This document shows positions 21,836 to 33,577 of a stretch of 64,000 nt of DNA, in pieces. A program made the position numbers and the translations under genes. The stretch comes from Aureobasidium sp. EXF-3400 (lineage: Eukaryota > Ascomycota > Dothideomycetes > Dothideales > Saccotheciaceae), in contig SWBL01000014.1 of the NCBI GenBank assembly GCA_024195585.1, positions 62,001 through 126,000 of the forward strand, written 5' to 3'. The notes under the pieces are model-generated. The model ran no database searches and was not told the origin of the DNA. It was given only the letters and a program-made list of their open reading frames with translations. How positions within the stretch are numbered: the first letter of the stretch is position 1; the number at the start of each line of letters is the position of its first letter.

Positions 21836-23677
21836 ATGTCATCTCAAGTGCTTGACGCGTCTTCTCGGCCAACCGCGTCTTGTCGTATCAAGTCATGTAG
21901 CTATTTTCTCAAACCACGTCCCATGTCATCCAGCCAGCTTGTCGATTGTCCTATCTGTAGCAAGCCCGTCAAGGAGCTGAACATCAATCGACATATCGAT
22001 TCTGGTTGTGAGTCTTTCATCGACGACTCGCCTCCGGCAACCCAGCAAAATGCACCTAAACCCACTCAGGTCGCCAACTTCTTCCAAACTCCGGCTGCCA
22101 AGCGCACTCAATCCATTCCTACCTCTACACAGGCCGTGAATGGAGCCTCAACTCCAAAGCCTACTCAGACTCCTATCACGACCCAAAAAAGGCCAATAGA
22201 AGATATTAAAGACGAAGATAACCCTCAGCCTTTACCCAAAAGAACCAAAAATGTCAATCTGGAAAAAGCTGCTCCACTGGCCGAGAGAATGCGACCGCAA
22301 TCTCTAGACGATGTTCAAGGCCAAGAACTCGTAGGACCAAAAGGTGTCTTGCGTTCTTTGATCGAGACCGATCGCGTGCCTTCAATGGTGTTATGGGGCG
22401 GACCAGGAACTGGCAAAACAACAATTGCTCGATTGATAGCCAAAACTGCAGGGAACCGATTTGTCGAGATCAACAGTACGTCTTCTGGTGTTGGTGAATG
22501 CAAGAAGCTGTTTGCCGAAGCTCGTAATGAGCTTTCTCTTACTGGCCGCAGAACCATCATCTTCTGTGATGAAATCCATCGTTTCAGCAAGAGTCAGCAA
22601 GATGTCTTCTTGGCTCCTGTAGAGAGTGGTGTCGTTACCTTGATTGGAGCAACGACAGAAAATCCGAGTTTCAAGGTCATAAATGCTCTCTTGTCAAGAT
22701 GCCGTACCTTCACCCTTGCTAAACTAGATGACGAGCACATCACAAGCATCCTGAAACGTGCTCTGACTCTTGAACCTCCGACGACACAGCATGCAGTAGA
22801 CTTGCTGGAAGGAGATGACCATGCACTGCTCCGTTATCTGGCAAGCTTTGCCGATGGAGATGCGCGTACAGCACTAAATCTGCTCTCTCTTGCTCTGGAC
22901 TTGTCAAACGATCCCGAAACCACTGTCGAGACTATCAAAGAAAACTTGACCCGAACCTTGGTATATGATCGTCAAGGAGACCAGCATTATGACACCATTA
23001 GCGCCTTCCACAAGAGCGTCAGAGGGAGCAATCCTGATGCCGCCCTCTACTATCTTGCCCGAATGTTGCAGTCTGGTGAGGATCCGGTTTACATTGCGCG
23101 ACGCATGGTGGTCATGGCCAGTGAGGACATTGGCCTTGCAGACAACACTTTACTACCACTGGCGACGTCAGCCTACACAGCAGCTAAAGAGATCGGTATG
23201 CCAGAATGTCGCATATGTCTCGCCCATGCAGCAGTCGCTCTTGCCGAAGCTCCAAAGTCTACACGCTCGTATCGAGGTCTCAACGCCGCATATGCTGCCT
23301 TGTCAGAACCTGGAGTTGCAGGATTGCCTATCCCCGTTCATCTGCGCAATGCTCCAACGAGATTGATGAAGGAATTGGGCTATGGCAAGGAGTACAAGTA
23401 CAACCCAGACTATAAGAACGGAAGAGTCAGCCAGGAGTACTTCCCCGAAAAGCTGCAAGGCAAAGTCTTCCTTCCAGAAGATCACCTTGGGGATAAAGTC
23501 GACCCCGATCTTCCTCCAGAAAAGGTGGAAGAGCAGAGTCCAATTGCAGAGGATGGAGAACCTGAGGAGTGGTCAGCTGTCGACAACGATGTTGACAATG
23601 ACGAAGTTTATGACGATAATGCAGGCGAAGAAGACGATAACGGTGAGGAGCGCATACTCAACCCTGATGGAGGATGA
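21836..23677 (+). CDS. MGS1: MGS1/WRNIP1-type AAA+ ATPase with UBZ finger
   Basis: This is an intronless 613-residue protein of the RarA/Mgs1/WRNIP1 family, which acts at stalled replication forks with PCNA and ubiquitinated factors. A Rad18-type zinc finger is at residues 38-58 (DCPICSKPVKELNINRHIDS, then GC). After a disordered linker comes the AAA+ module: Walker A GGPGTGKT at 188-195, Walker B IIFCDEIHRFSKSQQD, sensor 1 TLIGATTENPSFKV and the arginine-finger region ALLSRCRTFTL. The C-terminal MgsA-type tetramerisation part follows (SEDIGLADNTLLPLA, YRGLNAAY, HLRNAPTRLMKELGYGKEYK). The tail is acidic. Linker residues PTQVANFF resemble a degenerate PCNA-binding box, which is inference. An ATG at 21926 is an alternative start that still keeps the finger. 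The start is about 120 bp from that of BNA3. Confidence 0.96.
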   Translation: MSSQVLDASSRPTASCRIKSCSYFLKPRPMSSSQLVDCPICSKPVKELNINRHIDSGCESFIDDSPPATQQNAPKPTQVANFFQTPAAKRTQSIPTSTQAVNGASTPKPTQTPITTQKRPIEDIKDEDNPQPLPKRTKNVNLEKAAPLAERMRPQSLDDVQGQELVGPKGVLRSLIETDRVPSMVLWGGPGTGKTTIARLIAKTAGNRFVEINSTSSGVGECKKLFAEARNELSLTGRRTIIFCDEIHRFSKSQQDVFLAPVESGVVTLIGATTENPSFKVINALLSRCRTFTLAKLDDEHITSILKRALTLEPPTTQHAVDLLEGDDHALLRYLASFADGDARTALNLLSLALDLSNDPETTVETIKENLTRTLVYDRQGDQHYDTISAFHKSVRGSNPDAALYYLARMLQSGEDPVYIARRMVVMASEDIGLADNTLLPLATSAYTAAKEIGMPECRICLAHAAVALAEAPKSTRSYRGLNAAYAALSEPGVAGLPIPVHLRNAPTRLMKELGYGKEYKYNPDYKNGRVSQEYFPEKLQGKVFLPEDHLGDKVDPDLPPEKVEEQSPIAEDGEPEEWSAVDNDVDNDEVYDDNAGEEDDNGEERILNPDGG

Positions 23678-24527
23678 CAATGAGGGCTTGGGACTGCCAA
23701 TCCCGAGCATCCTCTCATCACCAGTATGTTCAGTTGAGAACTCTGATAGAAACACAAGCATACCCATATATGTACAGAATACAAGCATTACACATTCGAC
23801 CATCGCTCCGACTAGTGTATCGGTAGGAGTTCTTGACACTGTACCGTCTGATTTCAGAAGGAGACAACTTTGAGAGCTAGCATGCAACTGTAATCATCTC
23901 TTCTGATTTCTACTACGGCGTTCATTTCATACCACTCCAAGGCATAGCGAAGTCAAGTTTCTCAAAAACACATGTCATAGCATGAAACTTGGTGCAAGAA
24001 GTGTGACATGGCAGGATTACACATTCATCGCACATGGCGTCTGTGTGCAGACCCGTTCCATGCAAGGCGCACCTGACGAATTGAGTAAAGCGGAGCTGTG
24101 CATACAAGAGCCACATAAGATGGTCAAATGACATCCGAAAACGCCAAAGTAGACGATGAGAGAGGAGGCCTACTGATAGAGGCGCTTCCTTCGAGTGATG
24201 CCAAGCTGAGACCAGGCCCAGTTCTTGGAACGCAATCCAATCAATGAGGCACGCCGTCGGTGCGCACGTTGATGCCTATCAGATCTACTGCATACAAGTC
24301 ATTGATACTATTCACATCTATAGAGTCAGTCGTTCACGTGCGAATATACCGAAACCGATAAGAACGAGGAGGTCGCCACCGGCATACTGGAGGGTGGACG
24401 AGACAACGATACCGACATCGAGCTCGGCCTTCTTCTTCCCGCATCCGCTGTGCCACTTCCGCCGACATCACCATCGCACAACGAATATTCGGCCGCGCGA
24501 CTCGAGAAGCTCGCGCGCATACTCGCC
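23678..24527. other. Intergenic region before the SPX phosphate transporter
   Basis: About 850 bp between two genes on the plus strand. It should hold the MGS1 terminator and the transporter promoter. Short ORFs on both strands show no family features. The segment 24440-24527 is GC-rich and purine/pyrimidine alternating, consistent with a 5' leader. Confidence 0.45.
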
Positions 24528-27208
24528 ATGAAGTTCTCCCACAGCATCCAGTTCAATGCCGTACCTGAGTGGTCCAACCAGTACATTTCGTACAGCAATC
24601 TTAAGAAACTGTCCGTCGCGTCCTCGAGGCCCGCGTTTCCTGCCGACTGACGTATCGCAGAATATACGCCCTCGAGAAAAGGCTTCACCAAGCCAATGCC
24701 ATTCCCGAAGACGTCGAGTCGTCACCACTCCTGACTGGCGACTCCGAAGACCCCGACAAAGTATTCTCAAGAGCTCTGGACGTCGACCTCGAGAAGATTT
24801 GTTCTTTCTACCAATTGAAAGAGTTGGAAATTTATGGAGAGGTTGAATCGCTACTCCAGGATGAACTCGCTTTCGAGGAAGAGACACGAGAGCAGGATGG
24901 AGAGCACGAAGCAGGACCCGCTGCACGAAACGGTACTTTGGCAAAAGCAAGGAAGGCTAGCATCTTCAAGGGCTTCAGCATTGGTCGTCCTCGACGCAGT
25001 ACTCTAAGCAACCACCAGGAAGAGCCCGACAGCGATGATGAGCGCACCGGTCTGACCAAGTCGAACTCCCGGGACGGAAACCCATACGACATGTCCGCAA
25101 GCTCCAACATCGACACCTCATCGCGCCGTCGCCCAAGCAGCTCCCACGACTTTGATGACCAGGCTCTCGATGTGCTGTACAACGAAGGAGTGACACTTAA
25201 GAAGCGCACCATCAGCATTTACGTCACTCTGTGCGAGCTGCGTTCCTTCATTCAACTCAACAAGACCGGCTTCGGAAAAGTGTTGAAGAAGTACGACAAA
25301 ACCCTGGACCGCAAGCTCAAAAACTCCTACCTCAAGGAAAACGTGGACACTGCCTACCCCTTCCAACCTGAAACTGTTGATCGCTTGAATGCCAATATCG
25401 AGAAGATCGAGACAGCCTATGCAGACCTGGTGACAAAGAGCGATGTCGAGCTGGCACGCCGCGAGCTACGTCTTCATCTGCGCGAACATGTCGTTTGGGA
25501 GCGCAACACCGTTTGGCGTGAAATGATTGGCATCGAGCGCAAAGCTCAAGCTGCCAACATGGGCCTCGGCCAGACCATGCTGGGTGGTATTGAGAACCGT
25601 GGCAAGGCACGCTTGCAGGGTGACGAGGAGCAAGAGGCTACCAAGGAGGTTGTCACACCTCTCGGCAAGTACAGGTGCCCACGCTTCCTCTTGTCAAGCA
25701 CTTTCTACACTCTGGTGGCTGTGATAGCCGTGTTCTTTGTTCTCCTGTTTGCGCCGATCATGGAGTCCCCAGTTGAGCAGAACTGTTTGGCGCTCGTTGT
25801 CCTGGTCAGTCTGCTGTGGGCTACCGAGGCCATCCCATTGTTTGTAACGTCTCTGCTTGTCCCCTTCCTCGTTGTGGTCTTGCGCGTCGTCAGGTCCGAG
25901 GCCGAGCCTCACCGTCGTCTGGAATCCAAGGCAGCAGCCACATACATCTTTGGCGCTATGTGGTCTCCAGTCATCATGCTGCTGCTCGGAGGCTTTACCA
26001 TCGCTGCCGCGTTGAGCAAGCACAATATCGCGAAGATGATGGCCACATTCGTACTCAGTAAGGCTGGTACAAAGCCTCGCAACGTACTGATCACCAGTAT
26101 GTTCGTGGCCATGTTCGCAAGTATGTGGATCAGTAACGTTGCTGCTCCTGTACTCTGCTTTTCGATCATCCAGGTACGTATTTGCTCGACTCGGATGGAG
26201 TGAGAGAAAACTAACTGTCTCATAGCCGATTCTCCGTAATCTGCCTGCTGACTCGGACATGACCAAAGCCCTGCTTTTGGGTATCGCTTTGTCCTCCAAC
26301 ATGGGTGGTGCGGCCTCACCAATCGCCTCGCCCCAGAACTTGATCGCCCTGCAGAACATGACACCAGCTCCTGGCTGGGGAGTCTGGTTTTTCATTGCGC
26401 TTCCCGTCTGTATCATCTCTATCCTCATGATCTGGGTCCTGCTCCTGGTGACCTTCCGTCCTGGTCGCAACACAACCATTGTGCCTATTCGTCCTATGAA
26501 GGATAAGTTCACTCCTACTCAATGGTTCATCAGTTTCATCACCATTGTCACGATTATACTCTGGTGCTTCAGCCATCAGCTCGAATTCATTTTCGGTGAC
26601 ATGGGTGTTGTTGCCATTCTCCCCATGGTCGTTTTCTTCGGCCTGGGTATTCTCAACAAGGAGGACTTCAACAACTTCCTCTGGACCATCATTATCCTGG
26701 CTGCTGGAGGACTTGCGCTTGGAAAAGCAGTCAACTCGTCTGGCCTTTTGCGCACCATTGCAGTATCTATCACCAGTCGTGTCGAAGGTCTTGGTCTTTA
26801 CAGTGTGTTGGTAGTGTTCGCTGCACTTATTGGTGTGGTAGCCACCTTCATTTCTCACACAGTCGCTGCTCTGATTGTATTGCCCTTGGTTCAGCAGGTT
26901 GGTGAGAGCATGAGCGATCCTCACCCTAACCTTCTTGTTATGGGCAGTGTGCTCATGGCCTCAGCTGCCATGGGACTTCCTACCTCTGGTTTCCCTAACA
27001 TGAGTAAGTTTCCATCTTTTCCATCAATCTTGTGTCACGAAAGCTAACATGCTACACCACAGCCGCTATCATGATGGAAGAACCAAACACCGGCAGACGT
27101 TACCTCGAGGTCAAGCATTTCATTACCAGAGGTGTGCCTGCCTCAATCATGGCCTACGTTGTAATCATCACGGTTGGATACGGTCTGATGCTGGCTGCCG
27201 GATTCTAA
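24528..27208 (+). CDS. SPX-domain low-affinity phosphate transporter (PHO87/PHO90/PHO91 family)
   Basis: Exons are 24528-24610, 24661-26173, 26226-27003 and 27063-27208, giving 839 residues. The N-terminal SPX domain starts MKFSHSIQFNAVPEWSNQYI, then NLKKLIYALEKRL, and contains KKRTISIYVTLCELRSFIQL, LNKTGFGKVLKKYDK and the Lys-rich LDRKLKNSYLKENV that binds inositol pyrophosphates. The C-terminal half is a SLC13/DASS-type carrier with about 10-12 hydrophobic segments, including LLWATEAIPLFVTSLLVPFL, SNVAAPVLCFSIIQPILRNL, LSSNMGGAASPIASPQN and a second SGFPNMTAIMM loop. It imports phosphate at the plasma membrane, or exports it from the vacuole if Pho91-like; the sequence does not decide this. 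An Arg/Ser-rich, acidic insert splits the SPX domain at about residues 110-220. Confidence 0.94.
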
Positions 27209-27853
27209 GCAGCCTCGGAACCAAGTGCTGGTACTATCCGCACACGGCGTTTGATCTCTTTGATCAAGGATCTTCTATGTTATACATTTGGCGGCGATTA
27301 GGTTTGTTTCCCATACACGGAGGAGGGAAGTTTTTGCATGTCTAGATGATTTCCTTACACGAGCACTGCGGTAATTTAAGCGATACTCAAGAGACGATTT
27401 GTTGGTCGTCTCGCCTAATCACGATGCACACATGTGACTAGAATTGCAATTAGACGTGAGACTTGCTGCGATGGACTCGATGGCTGGTGCCCCTTGCAAG
27501 CCACACCAAGATCCACAGATCCGATCTTGGTCCATGCAACATGACGCAGCGCGGGGCAGCCGGTTGCGACCTGGTGTCGAAACACCACACCAAGGCCCTG
27601 TGGATCGAATGCGTGTTTGGATCAGGTTTTGTGAGAGCTGCAGCGCTCCTTCCGATATTCTAGTTGAACGTTATCACTCCGAGGCGAGCCGCTGCTTTTC
27701 TTTCTTTGTTCCTCTTCCCCTCCTTTCTACCTGCCTAATCTCCACCTGGATCCTCGTTGACTGAGGCTTCGGATCAAACTCCTCCGCGATTCAAGTACTT
27801 GAGGTCGTGTGCGCGCAATACCAGCACCGAACCAATTAATACTATAGACCAGG
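27209..27853. other. Intergenic region before phospholipase D
   Basis: About 645 bp. A CT-rich stretch (ttctttctttgttcctcttcccctcctttctacctgcc, 27695-27735) precedes the phospholipase D start by about 120 bp and probably marks its core promoter. No gene seen. Confidence 0.5.
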
Positions 27854-30800
27854 ATGGGACTCATCGGAAAGACGTCGCACGTCGATCCCTCGGACCAGAC
27901 ACGCGATTCGGGAGATGCTGAGCACAAGGGTGCCGCCGAGCACATCAAGCATCCTTTCGCCGACCTAAGGCAGAAGTTGAAGGAATCGTCCCTGTACGAC
28001 CTCAAGGTCAAGGCCGTCCACGCGAAGCACAAGATCGGCAAGTGGCAGAACCTAGTCAACCCCAACCATCGTCACGACGAAGAGCACGAAAAGGCGACCG
28101 ACGAGAAGAGAAACAGAATCGCCGAAGGCCATCGTTTCCAGAGTTTCGCGCCCGAGCGTGATGGAAACAAGATCAAGTGGTACATTGACGGCCGTGATTA
28201 CTTCCACGCCGTCTCGGTCGCACTCGAAAGAGCAAAGGAAACCATCTACATTGAGGACTGGTGGCTGTCGCCCGAACTCTTCTTGCGCAGACCTCCCTTC
28301 ACCACTCAAGACTGGCGTCTGGACCATATCCTGAAGCGTGCAGCTGAACGTGGTGTTCAGATCTACATTATTGTATACAAGGAGGTGAACCAAGCTCTTA
28401 CTTGTAACTCGGCGCATACCAAGCGTGCCCTTCGTGCTCTTTGTCCCGAAGGCACTCCTGGCCATGGCAACATTCATCTGTAAGTTCTGAACAGCTCTTT
28501 CTGTATCCATCACCACGGGTATCGAAAGGCCTCAAGGGCTCATCACTGACCTCATGCAGTATGCGCCACCCGGATCACAACGTCTTCGAGAATGCTGGAG
28601 ATATGACCTTCTAGTAAGTCATCCGAATATACTCACCAGACCCATACTGACGTACATCCTCAGCTGGGCACATCACGAGAAGTTTATCGTCATCGACTTC
28701 GATCTGGCCTTTATCGGAGGTCTGGATCTTTGCTTCGGTCGTTGGGATCAGATGCAACATCCATTGGCCGATGCTCACCCCGCCGGTGTCGAGAATGAAG
28801 TCTTCCCTGGACAGGACTTCAACAACAACCGTATCATGGATTTCCAAGACGTCAAGGATTGGAAGAGTAACGAGTTGAGCAAGGCTGATTATGGACGCAT
28901 GCCATGGCACGATGTGGCTATGGGTGTCATCGGACCTTGTGTCTACGATATTGCCGAGCACTTCCAATTGCGCTGGAACTTTGTCAAGCGTGACAAGTAC
29001 AAGCGTGATGAGCGTTTCGATTGGCTTACTCTCGAGGGCCGTGAAGGTGAGGATGAGGATCTGATTGCAGTCCAGAGGCCTAAGCATCCTGTTGGAGAGT
29101 ATATCCACCACCCTATCTCGCCCATGAACGTCAAGACTGGCAGACCGGACCCGAGCAACGTCCAAGGCACTGTTCATGCACAGCTTGTGCGAAGCAGTGC
29201 GGATTGGTCGAGTGGTATCTTGACCGAGCACAGTATCCAAAACGCATACTGTGAGATCATCAGAAACGCCCAGCACCTTGTTTACATCGAGAACCAGTTC
29301 TTCATTACTTCAACTGGAGAAGAGCAAGCACCCATCCACAACCAAATCGGTAAGGCCATCGTTGATGCTTGTGTCAGAGCAGGCAAGGAAGGTCGCAAGT
29401 TCAGAGTCATCATCGTTATTCCGGCCATTCCTGGATTCGCTGGTGATTTGAGAGACAACGCTGCCGCTGGAACCAGGTAAGTCAAATTGGTGTATCGTCC
29501 TTATGTGAAGCTATGCTGACCCAATTTCAGAGCCATTATGGACTACCAATACAAATCTATCAACAGAGGTGAACACTCCATCTTTGGCCAAATCAGGAAG
29601 CAAGGCATCGAACCCGAGAACCATGTCTTCGTCTTCAACCTCCGCTCATACGATCGACTCAACAAGACCCCGGCGATGAAGAAGATGGAAGAGGAGTCCG
29701 GTGTCACATACCAAGAAGTACAACGTGCTCAGGCCGAAGAGATTATGTCTTCGGGTGTGCACGGTGGTGCCGAGTCCTCATCGTCAGACGAGGGCGAGTC
29801 CGAGGACGACGAGAAAGAGCACTACTCGAGCCGCAAGAAGAAGTTCGAGGCCCGTAGAGCGGCCGCTGGACTCAAGAAAGACCAAGTCATCAGTGAGGAC
29901 AGTGTGGCTAAGAACGCTATGTTGGGCGAGAAGAAGGTCAGCGAGGAAAAGTGGGACGAGAACGACTTCGAACAGGAGAAGGAGAACTGGGTCCAAGAAG
30001 AGCTCTATGTCCATGGAAAGGTGAGCTGACTCTATTCTCGGTTCAAGGACAGACACGCTAACTCTTCCAGACATGTATTGTGGATGACAGGATCGCTATC
30101 TGCGGAAGCAGTAACATCAACGATCGTTCTCAACTAGGTAACCACGATTCGGAACTTACCATCATCATGGAGGACACCAATGCACTTCCTTCGATCATGG
30201 ATGGACGTGAGTATCAAGCTGGACACCACGCCGCGACTCTTCGTCGCATGCTCTGGCGCGAACATTTGGGTCTGTTGCCAGCTCAACCCCTTGACGCGAG
30301 CGAAGACCCCAATGCTCAGCCTCCGGACGTCTGTCCCAACTCCTGGCACGAGGGAGATGAATACGATAGACTTGTGACAGATCCTCTTTGCGACGAAGTC
30401 TGGAACTTGTGGACTCAGCAAGCGACCACCAACACAGACGTCTTCCGTCACCTGTTCCACGCGGACCCTGATGACAACATCCGCACATTCGATGATTACC
30501 AGAACTTCCTCCCGAGAAACGACACGTTAGTGAACCCCCACAATGTACACATTTCGAGTCGTCCTGCCAGTAGCTCCATGCTGTCTGAAACAACCAACCA
30601 GAGCACTGTTCATACCAACATGCACTGGGAGGTGTTTCACAGACTTTCTCCCTTGGCACTCGACTCTTTCATGTGTATATCGTCCACCCTTGTGAGAAAT
30701 ATGCTAATGATGCTTCGTGTTTAGGAAGCAAGGCCATCTGTACAACAAGTTCATGCCCGACGATGAAGTGAAACGCGCCCTCGACAAGATCAGAGTGAGT

Positions 30801-30949
30801 TTCAACCGTACATGCTCAACTTCACTGAAGTGCATACTAACATCAATCAGGGACATCTTGTCTGGATGCCACTGCACTTCCTGGAGGATGCAGAGATGGC
30901 CGAAAAGGGACTCGCGGTCAACTACTACACTGAGAGTATTTACACTTAG
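27854..30949 (+). CDS. Phospholipase D (SPO14/PLD1-like, short form)
   Basis: Exons are 27854-28479, 28560-28613, 28664-29476, 29531-30020, 30071-30525, 30725-30794 and 30851-30949, giving 868 residues. The enzyme hydrolyses phosphatidylcholine to phosphatidic acid and choline. Both catalytic HKD motifs are intact: HEKFIVID (H231, K233, D238) followed by GGLDLCFGRWD, and HGKTCIVD (H659, K661, D666) followed by GSSNINDRS. The linking RVIIVIPAIPGFAGD block is conserved. PX and PH domains found in yeast Spo14 are absent; the protein goes from a short basic N-terminus straight to the catalytic core. An acidic/basic insert (SSSSDEGESEDDEKE then KKKFEARRAAA) separates the two halves. The fifth intron is 199 nt, long for this window. 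The start at 27854 has the sequence ccaggATGG. Confidence 0.95.
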
Positions 30950-31396
30950 ACGCGTGAACGACGTCGACGGCGTTGAGGTGATGATACTGGCTTGGAAGGA
31001 AGGTGTTTCGTGTGGGTTGACCTCCTGATGGATAGGGTCGTGCTACATATTACTCATTGGTATAATTACATTTGCATGTTTACGAGTCATTTGTCCAGCT
31101 CTCTTGATTTATTGTAGCGTGCCGGAGATCGTAGTTCCTGGATTACACTGCAAAGCCCTGTGGCTCGCCTTTATTGCGAGTTGCGTCGCATCCGAAACAT
31201 GACTGTTCCTGGTAAGCAGATATTGTTAGGAACTGTAGGTAGAGTGCAGCTCCAGAAAGCCTCGACCATCGAGGTGGTCCCGGGGATCGCGGACTTAACA
31301 TTCTGCCGGGCGGTCTAGGACAAACTTGGGCGAATCAATCCAAGTTTCTCGACTCTCTTGTCTCATAGAAACACAACACTTCCGATAAATCACCAG
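30950..31396. other. Intergenic region between phospholipase D and RRG9
   Basis: About 450 bp between two plus-strand genes. No gene, repeat or RNA motif seen. The last 60 bp before 31397 are CT/CA-rich. Confidence 0.5.
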
Positions 31397-32926
31397 ATGC
31401 AGCGATCTTACAGGTGTAACTGCTCTGTACGGGCTCTAGAGGCCTTTGTCAGAGATGTCGCCGGTCTCGATATCCGTCAGAGACGAAACAACATCAGCTT
31501 CAGAAACCTGAGCACACGATCAGCTTCGCAAGTGCGCCATTCGTCGCCGCGATTCCGTCCTTCTCAAACGAATAATATCGTCAGCTCCCTCGATGATAGC
31601 TTTGTGCCGTTTGACACCTCGACGAATAAGAGCGACTTGACTACAACACACGACAAAACTTCCGAGTCTTTGCCCACAACGCATCCGAACGATACCCAGG
31701 AAGCACCCGAGCCTTTCGACCCGGATGAAGAGCTTGGGGGTTCAGAGGACTTTGAGCCGGAGATAGTCATACATGAAGAGCAAATCCAGACAAAAGCCGA
31801 TCCGATTGTGAGAGAAGCACGGATACAGCAATTAGATCTCAGAGATCGGGATCTAGCAGTCGATGCCATATTCTTCCCAGACTTGCTAGTGCAGCCGAAG
31901 CTCAAGACTAGTGAGCTAGGTTCACTCAGTCAAAGGCTCAACATCTTCTCTGCTCCGACGCCGGCACAGCAATATCCTGGCAAAAACGCACGTAAGAAGG
32001 CAAGAAGAGCAGCGCAAAATGCTGAGACGCCGGCAAATTTGCAGGGAAAAGCAACTCAGGAACCCATCTCGGAAGAAACAACCCGAGACCGGGAGATTGC
32101 AACAGAACCAACATTATCCTCGGCGAAGGTTGCCTCGAAAGCGAAAGCAAAAGCAGACAGAAAAGCAAAGAGAGCAGCTCTCGCCTTAGAGGTCCAAACA
32201 GCCGTTCTAGAACAAGCCGCCCAAGACCAAGAAACCGCCGACGTCGCCTCCCTCATCGCATCAGCAACAGGACCTAAACCCATCTCCAAAGCAAAAGCCG
32301 ACAAAATAGCCCTAGCAATCAAGACTAGAAAAGCCGAAGAGAAGGCTGCAAAGAAGGCCGCAGTCGAAAAACTCGTCCAAGAGCAAGCAGCAGCCAAGGA
32401 AGCCCAAAAAGAGCGCAACCGCAATACAGACCGCTGGAAGGTGCAAAAAGCAGCCTTGGAAGAGAAGTTTGGAGAACAGAATTGGAATCCTAGGAAGCGA
32501 ATCTCACCAGATGCGTTGGCTGGCATCAGAGCTCTACACGCCAAATCACCAGACACTTTTAGCACAGCTGTTTTGGCTGAGCATTTCAAAATCACTCCAG
32601 AGGCCGTAAGACGGATCCTCAAGAGTAAATGGCAGCCTAACGAGGAGGAGGCAGAGGAGAGAAGAGAAAGATGGGAGAAGAGAGGAGAGAAGAAATGGTC
32701 AGAAATGGCCGAGCAAGGTCTCAAACCCCCCAAGAAGTGGAGAGACAGAGGTGTAGGAAAGGCTGGTCCAGGAGAAGTGCCTGTGTGGAAACAGTCTGGA
32801 AAGGTTGGCGAGCGCTGGATCGAAAGCACGGATGCCGATAGATTCATCATGGCTGGTGAGCAGATGGCCGAGGAAGAGTACGAAGAGTACGCCGAGGAAG
32901 AGAGCATCGCATCCAGAATCCTATAG
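31397..32926 (+). CDS. RRG9: Required for respiratory growth protein 9 (RRG9/neugrin family)
   Basis: This is an intronless 509-residue protein. The C-terminal neugrin domain is clear: NWNPRKRISPDALAGIRALH, then FSTAVLAEHFKITPEAVRRI and LKSKWQPNEEE, followed by the Lys/Arg/Trp-rich WEKRGEKKWSEM and KPPKKWRDRGVGKAG segments. RRG9 is a mitochondrial matrix protein needed to maintain mtDNA and respiration. The N-terminus (MQRSYRCNCSVRALEAFVRD then RQRRNNISFRNLSTRSASQV) is presequence-like with a plausible cleavage site. Between lie about 250 residues of acidic, then Ala/Lys-rich repeats (SKAKAKADRKAKRAALALEV, KAEEKAAKKAAVEKL), making it roughly twice the length of yeast Rrg9. The ATG at 31397 is the first true ATG in frame. 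Confidence 0.92.
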   Translation: MQRSYRCNCSVRALEAFVRDVAGLDIRQRRNNISFRNLSTRSASQVRHSSPRFRPSQTNNIVSSLDDSFVPFDTSTNKSDLTTTHDKTSESLPTTHPNDTQEAPEPFDPDEELGGSEDFEPEIVIHEEQIQTKADPIVREARIQQLDLRDRDLAVDAIFFPDLLVQPKLKTSELGSLSQRLNIFSAPTPAQQYPGKNARKKARRAAQNAETPANLQGKATQEPISEETTRDREIATEPTLSSAKVASKAKAKADRKAKRAALALEVQTAVLEQAAQDQETADVASLIASATGPKPISKAKADKIALAIKTRKAEEKAAKKAAVEKLVQEQAAAKEAQKERNRNTDRWKVQKAALEEKFGEQNWNPRKRISPDALAGIRALHAKSPDTFSTAVLAEHFKITPEAVRRILKSKWQPNEEEAEERRERWEKRGEKKWSEMAEQGLKPPKKWRDRGVGKAGPGEVPVWKQSGKVGERWIESTDADRFIMAGEQMAEEEYEEYAEEESIASRIL

Positions 32927-33459
32927 CCTAGAGTTGGTCATAGAGAGCCATGCTTTGAAGTTTCAAGTCAGCTTGCAACGACATATCAATGTTATAGTAA
33001 ACTCACCACTCAGCAAATTCGACTGGGACAATCTCCTGCCAAACCACATCATCAAACGAAAGTCATCATATTTTGATCGAGAAACCCGCTTCTTCACGCA
33101 AACCACAATTCGACAGCGCAAAAGCAAACTTGAATCAGCACGAAAGGCATCAACAGAGGAGTGCTTGAACGGTAGATTTGGGTCTCACGATCCCCTTGAG
33201 GAAAGCAGAGTTAAGCGTGTCGCGTGGCTTCACCGTCGCTGATAGATGCGCTGTAGCTCGACGATAGTGGTTGGAATACAGTAGAGAAAAAAAAAGGCTG
33301 ATGCAGGAGTTTGTGTTTTGTTTCGCTCAACTTTTGAGGTGTAGGGAAAGAGCGTGTCTGTCTGAAATGTGTACTCTGGGAAAGAGCAACTTCGCCTTCG
33401 CACCTCCTCTGGTGTTTTTTTTTTTTAGAGATATGAGAAGCAAAAACAGCACACCCGAC
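32927..33459. other. Intergenic region before the 5S rRNA gene
   Basis: About 530 bp. A poly-A tract at 33286-33296 and a poly-T run at 33415-33426 flank a pyrimidine/purine-skewed stretch just upstream of the 5S gene. No protein gene seen. Confidence 0.5.
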
Positions 33460-33577
33460 ACGTACGGCCACAGTCAGCTGAAAACTGGGCATCCCGTCCG
33501 CTCTGCCATACATAAGCAGTTGAATGGTAGATTGTACGGTGGGTGACCACGTGGGAATCCCTGCTGCTGTACGTTTT
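33460..33577 (+). rRNA. 5S ribosomal RNA, dispersed single copy
   Basis: The 118-nt element begins acgtacggccacagtc and ends cctgctgctgtacgtttt. Helix I closes perfectly (acgtac with gtacgt). Conserved loop and control sequences are present: catcccgtccgctctgcca, and ggtgggtgaccac in the internal control region. Helix II (tcagctg with cagttga) pairs along its length even though its bases differ from those of other fungi, which argues for a functional gene and not a relic. The TTTT at the 3' end is the Pol III terminator. It sits alone between RRG9 and an oxidoreductase gene, the usual dispersed arrangement of filamentous ascomycetes. Confidence 0.93.

Noticed and set aside
25694..26924. Long minus-strand frames opposite the phosphate transporter
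   Set aside because: They mirror membrane-segment codons of the real gene and carry no domain.
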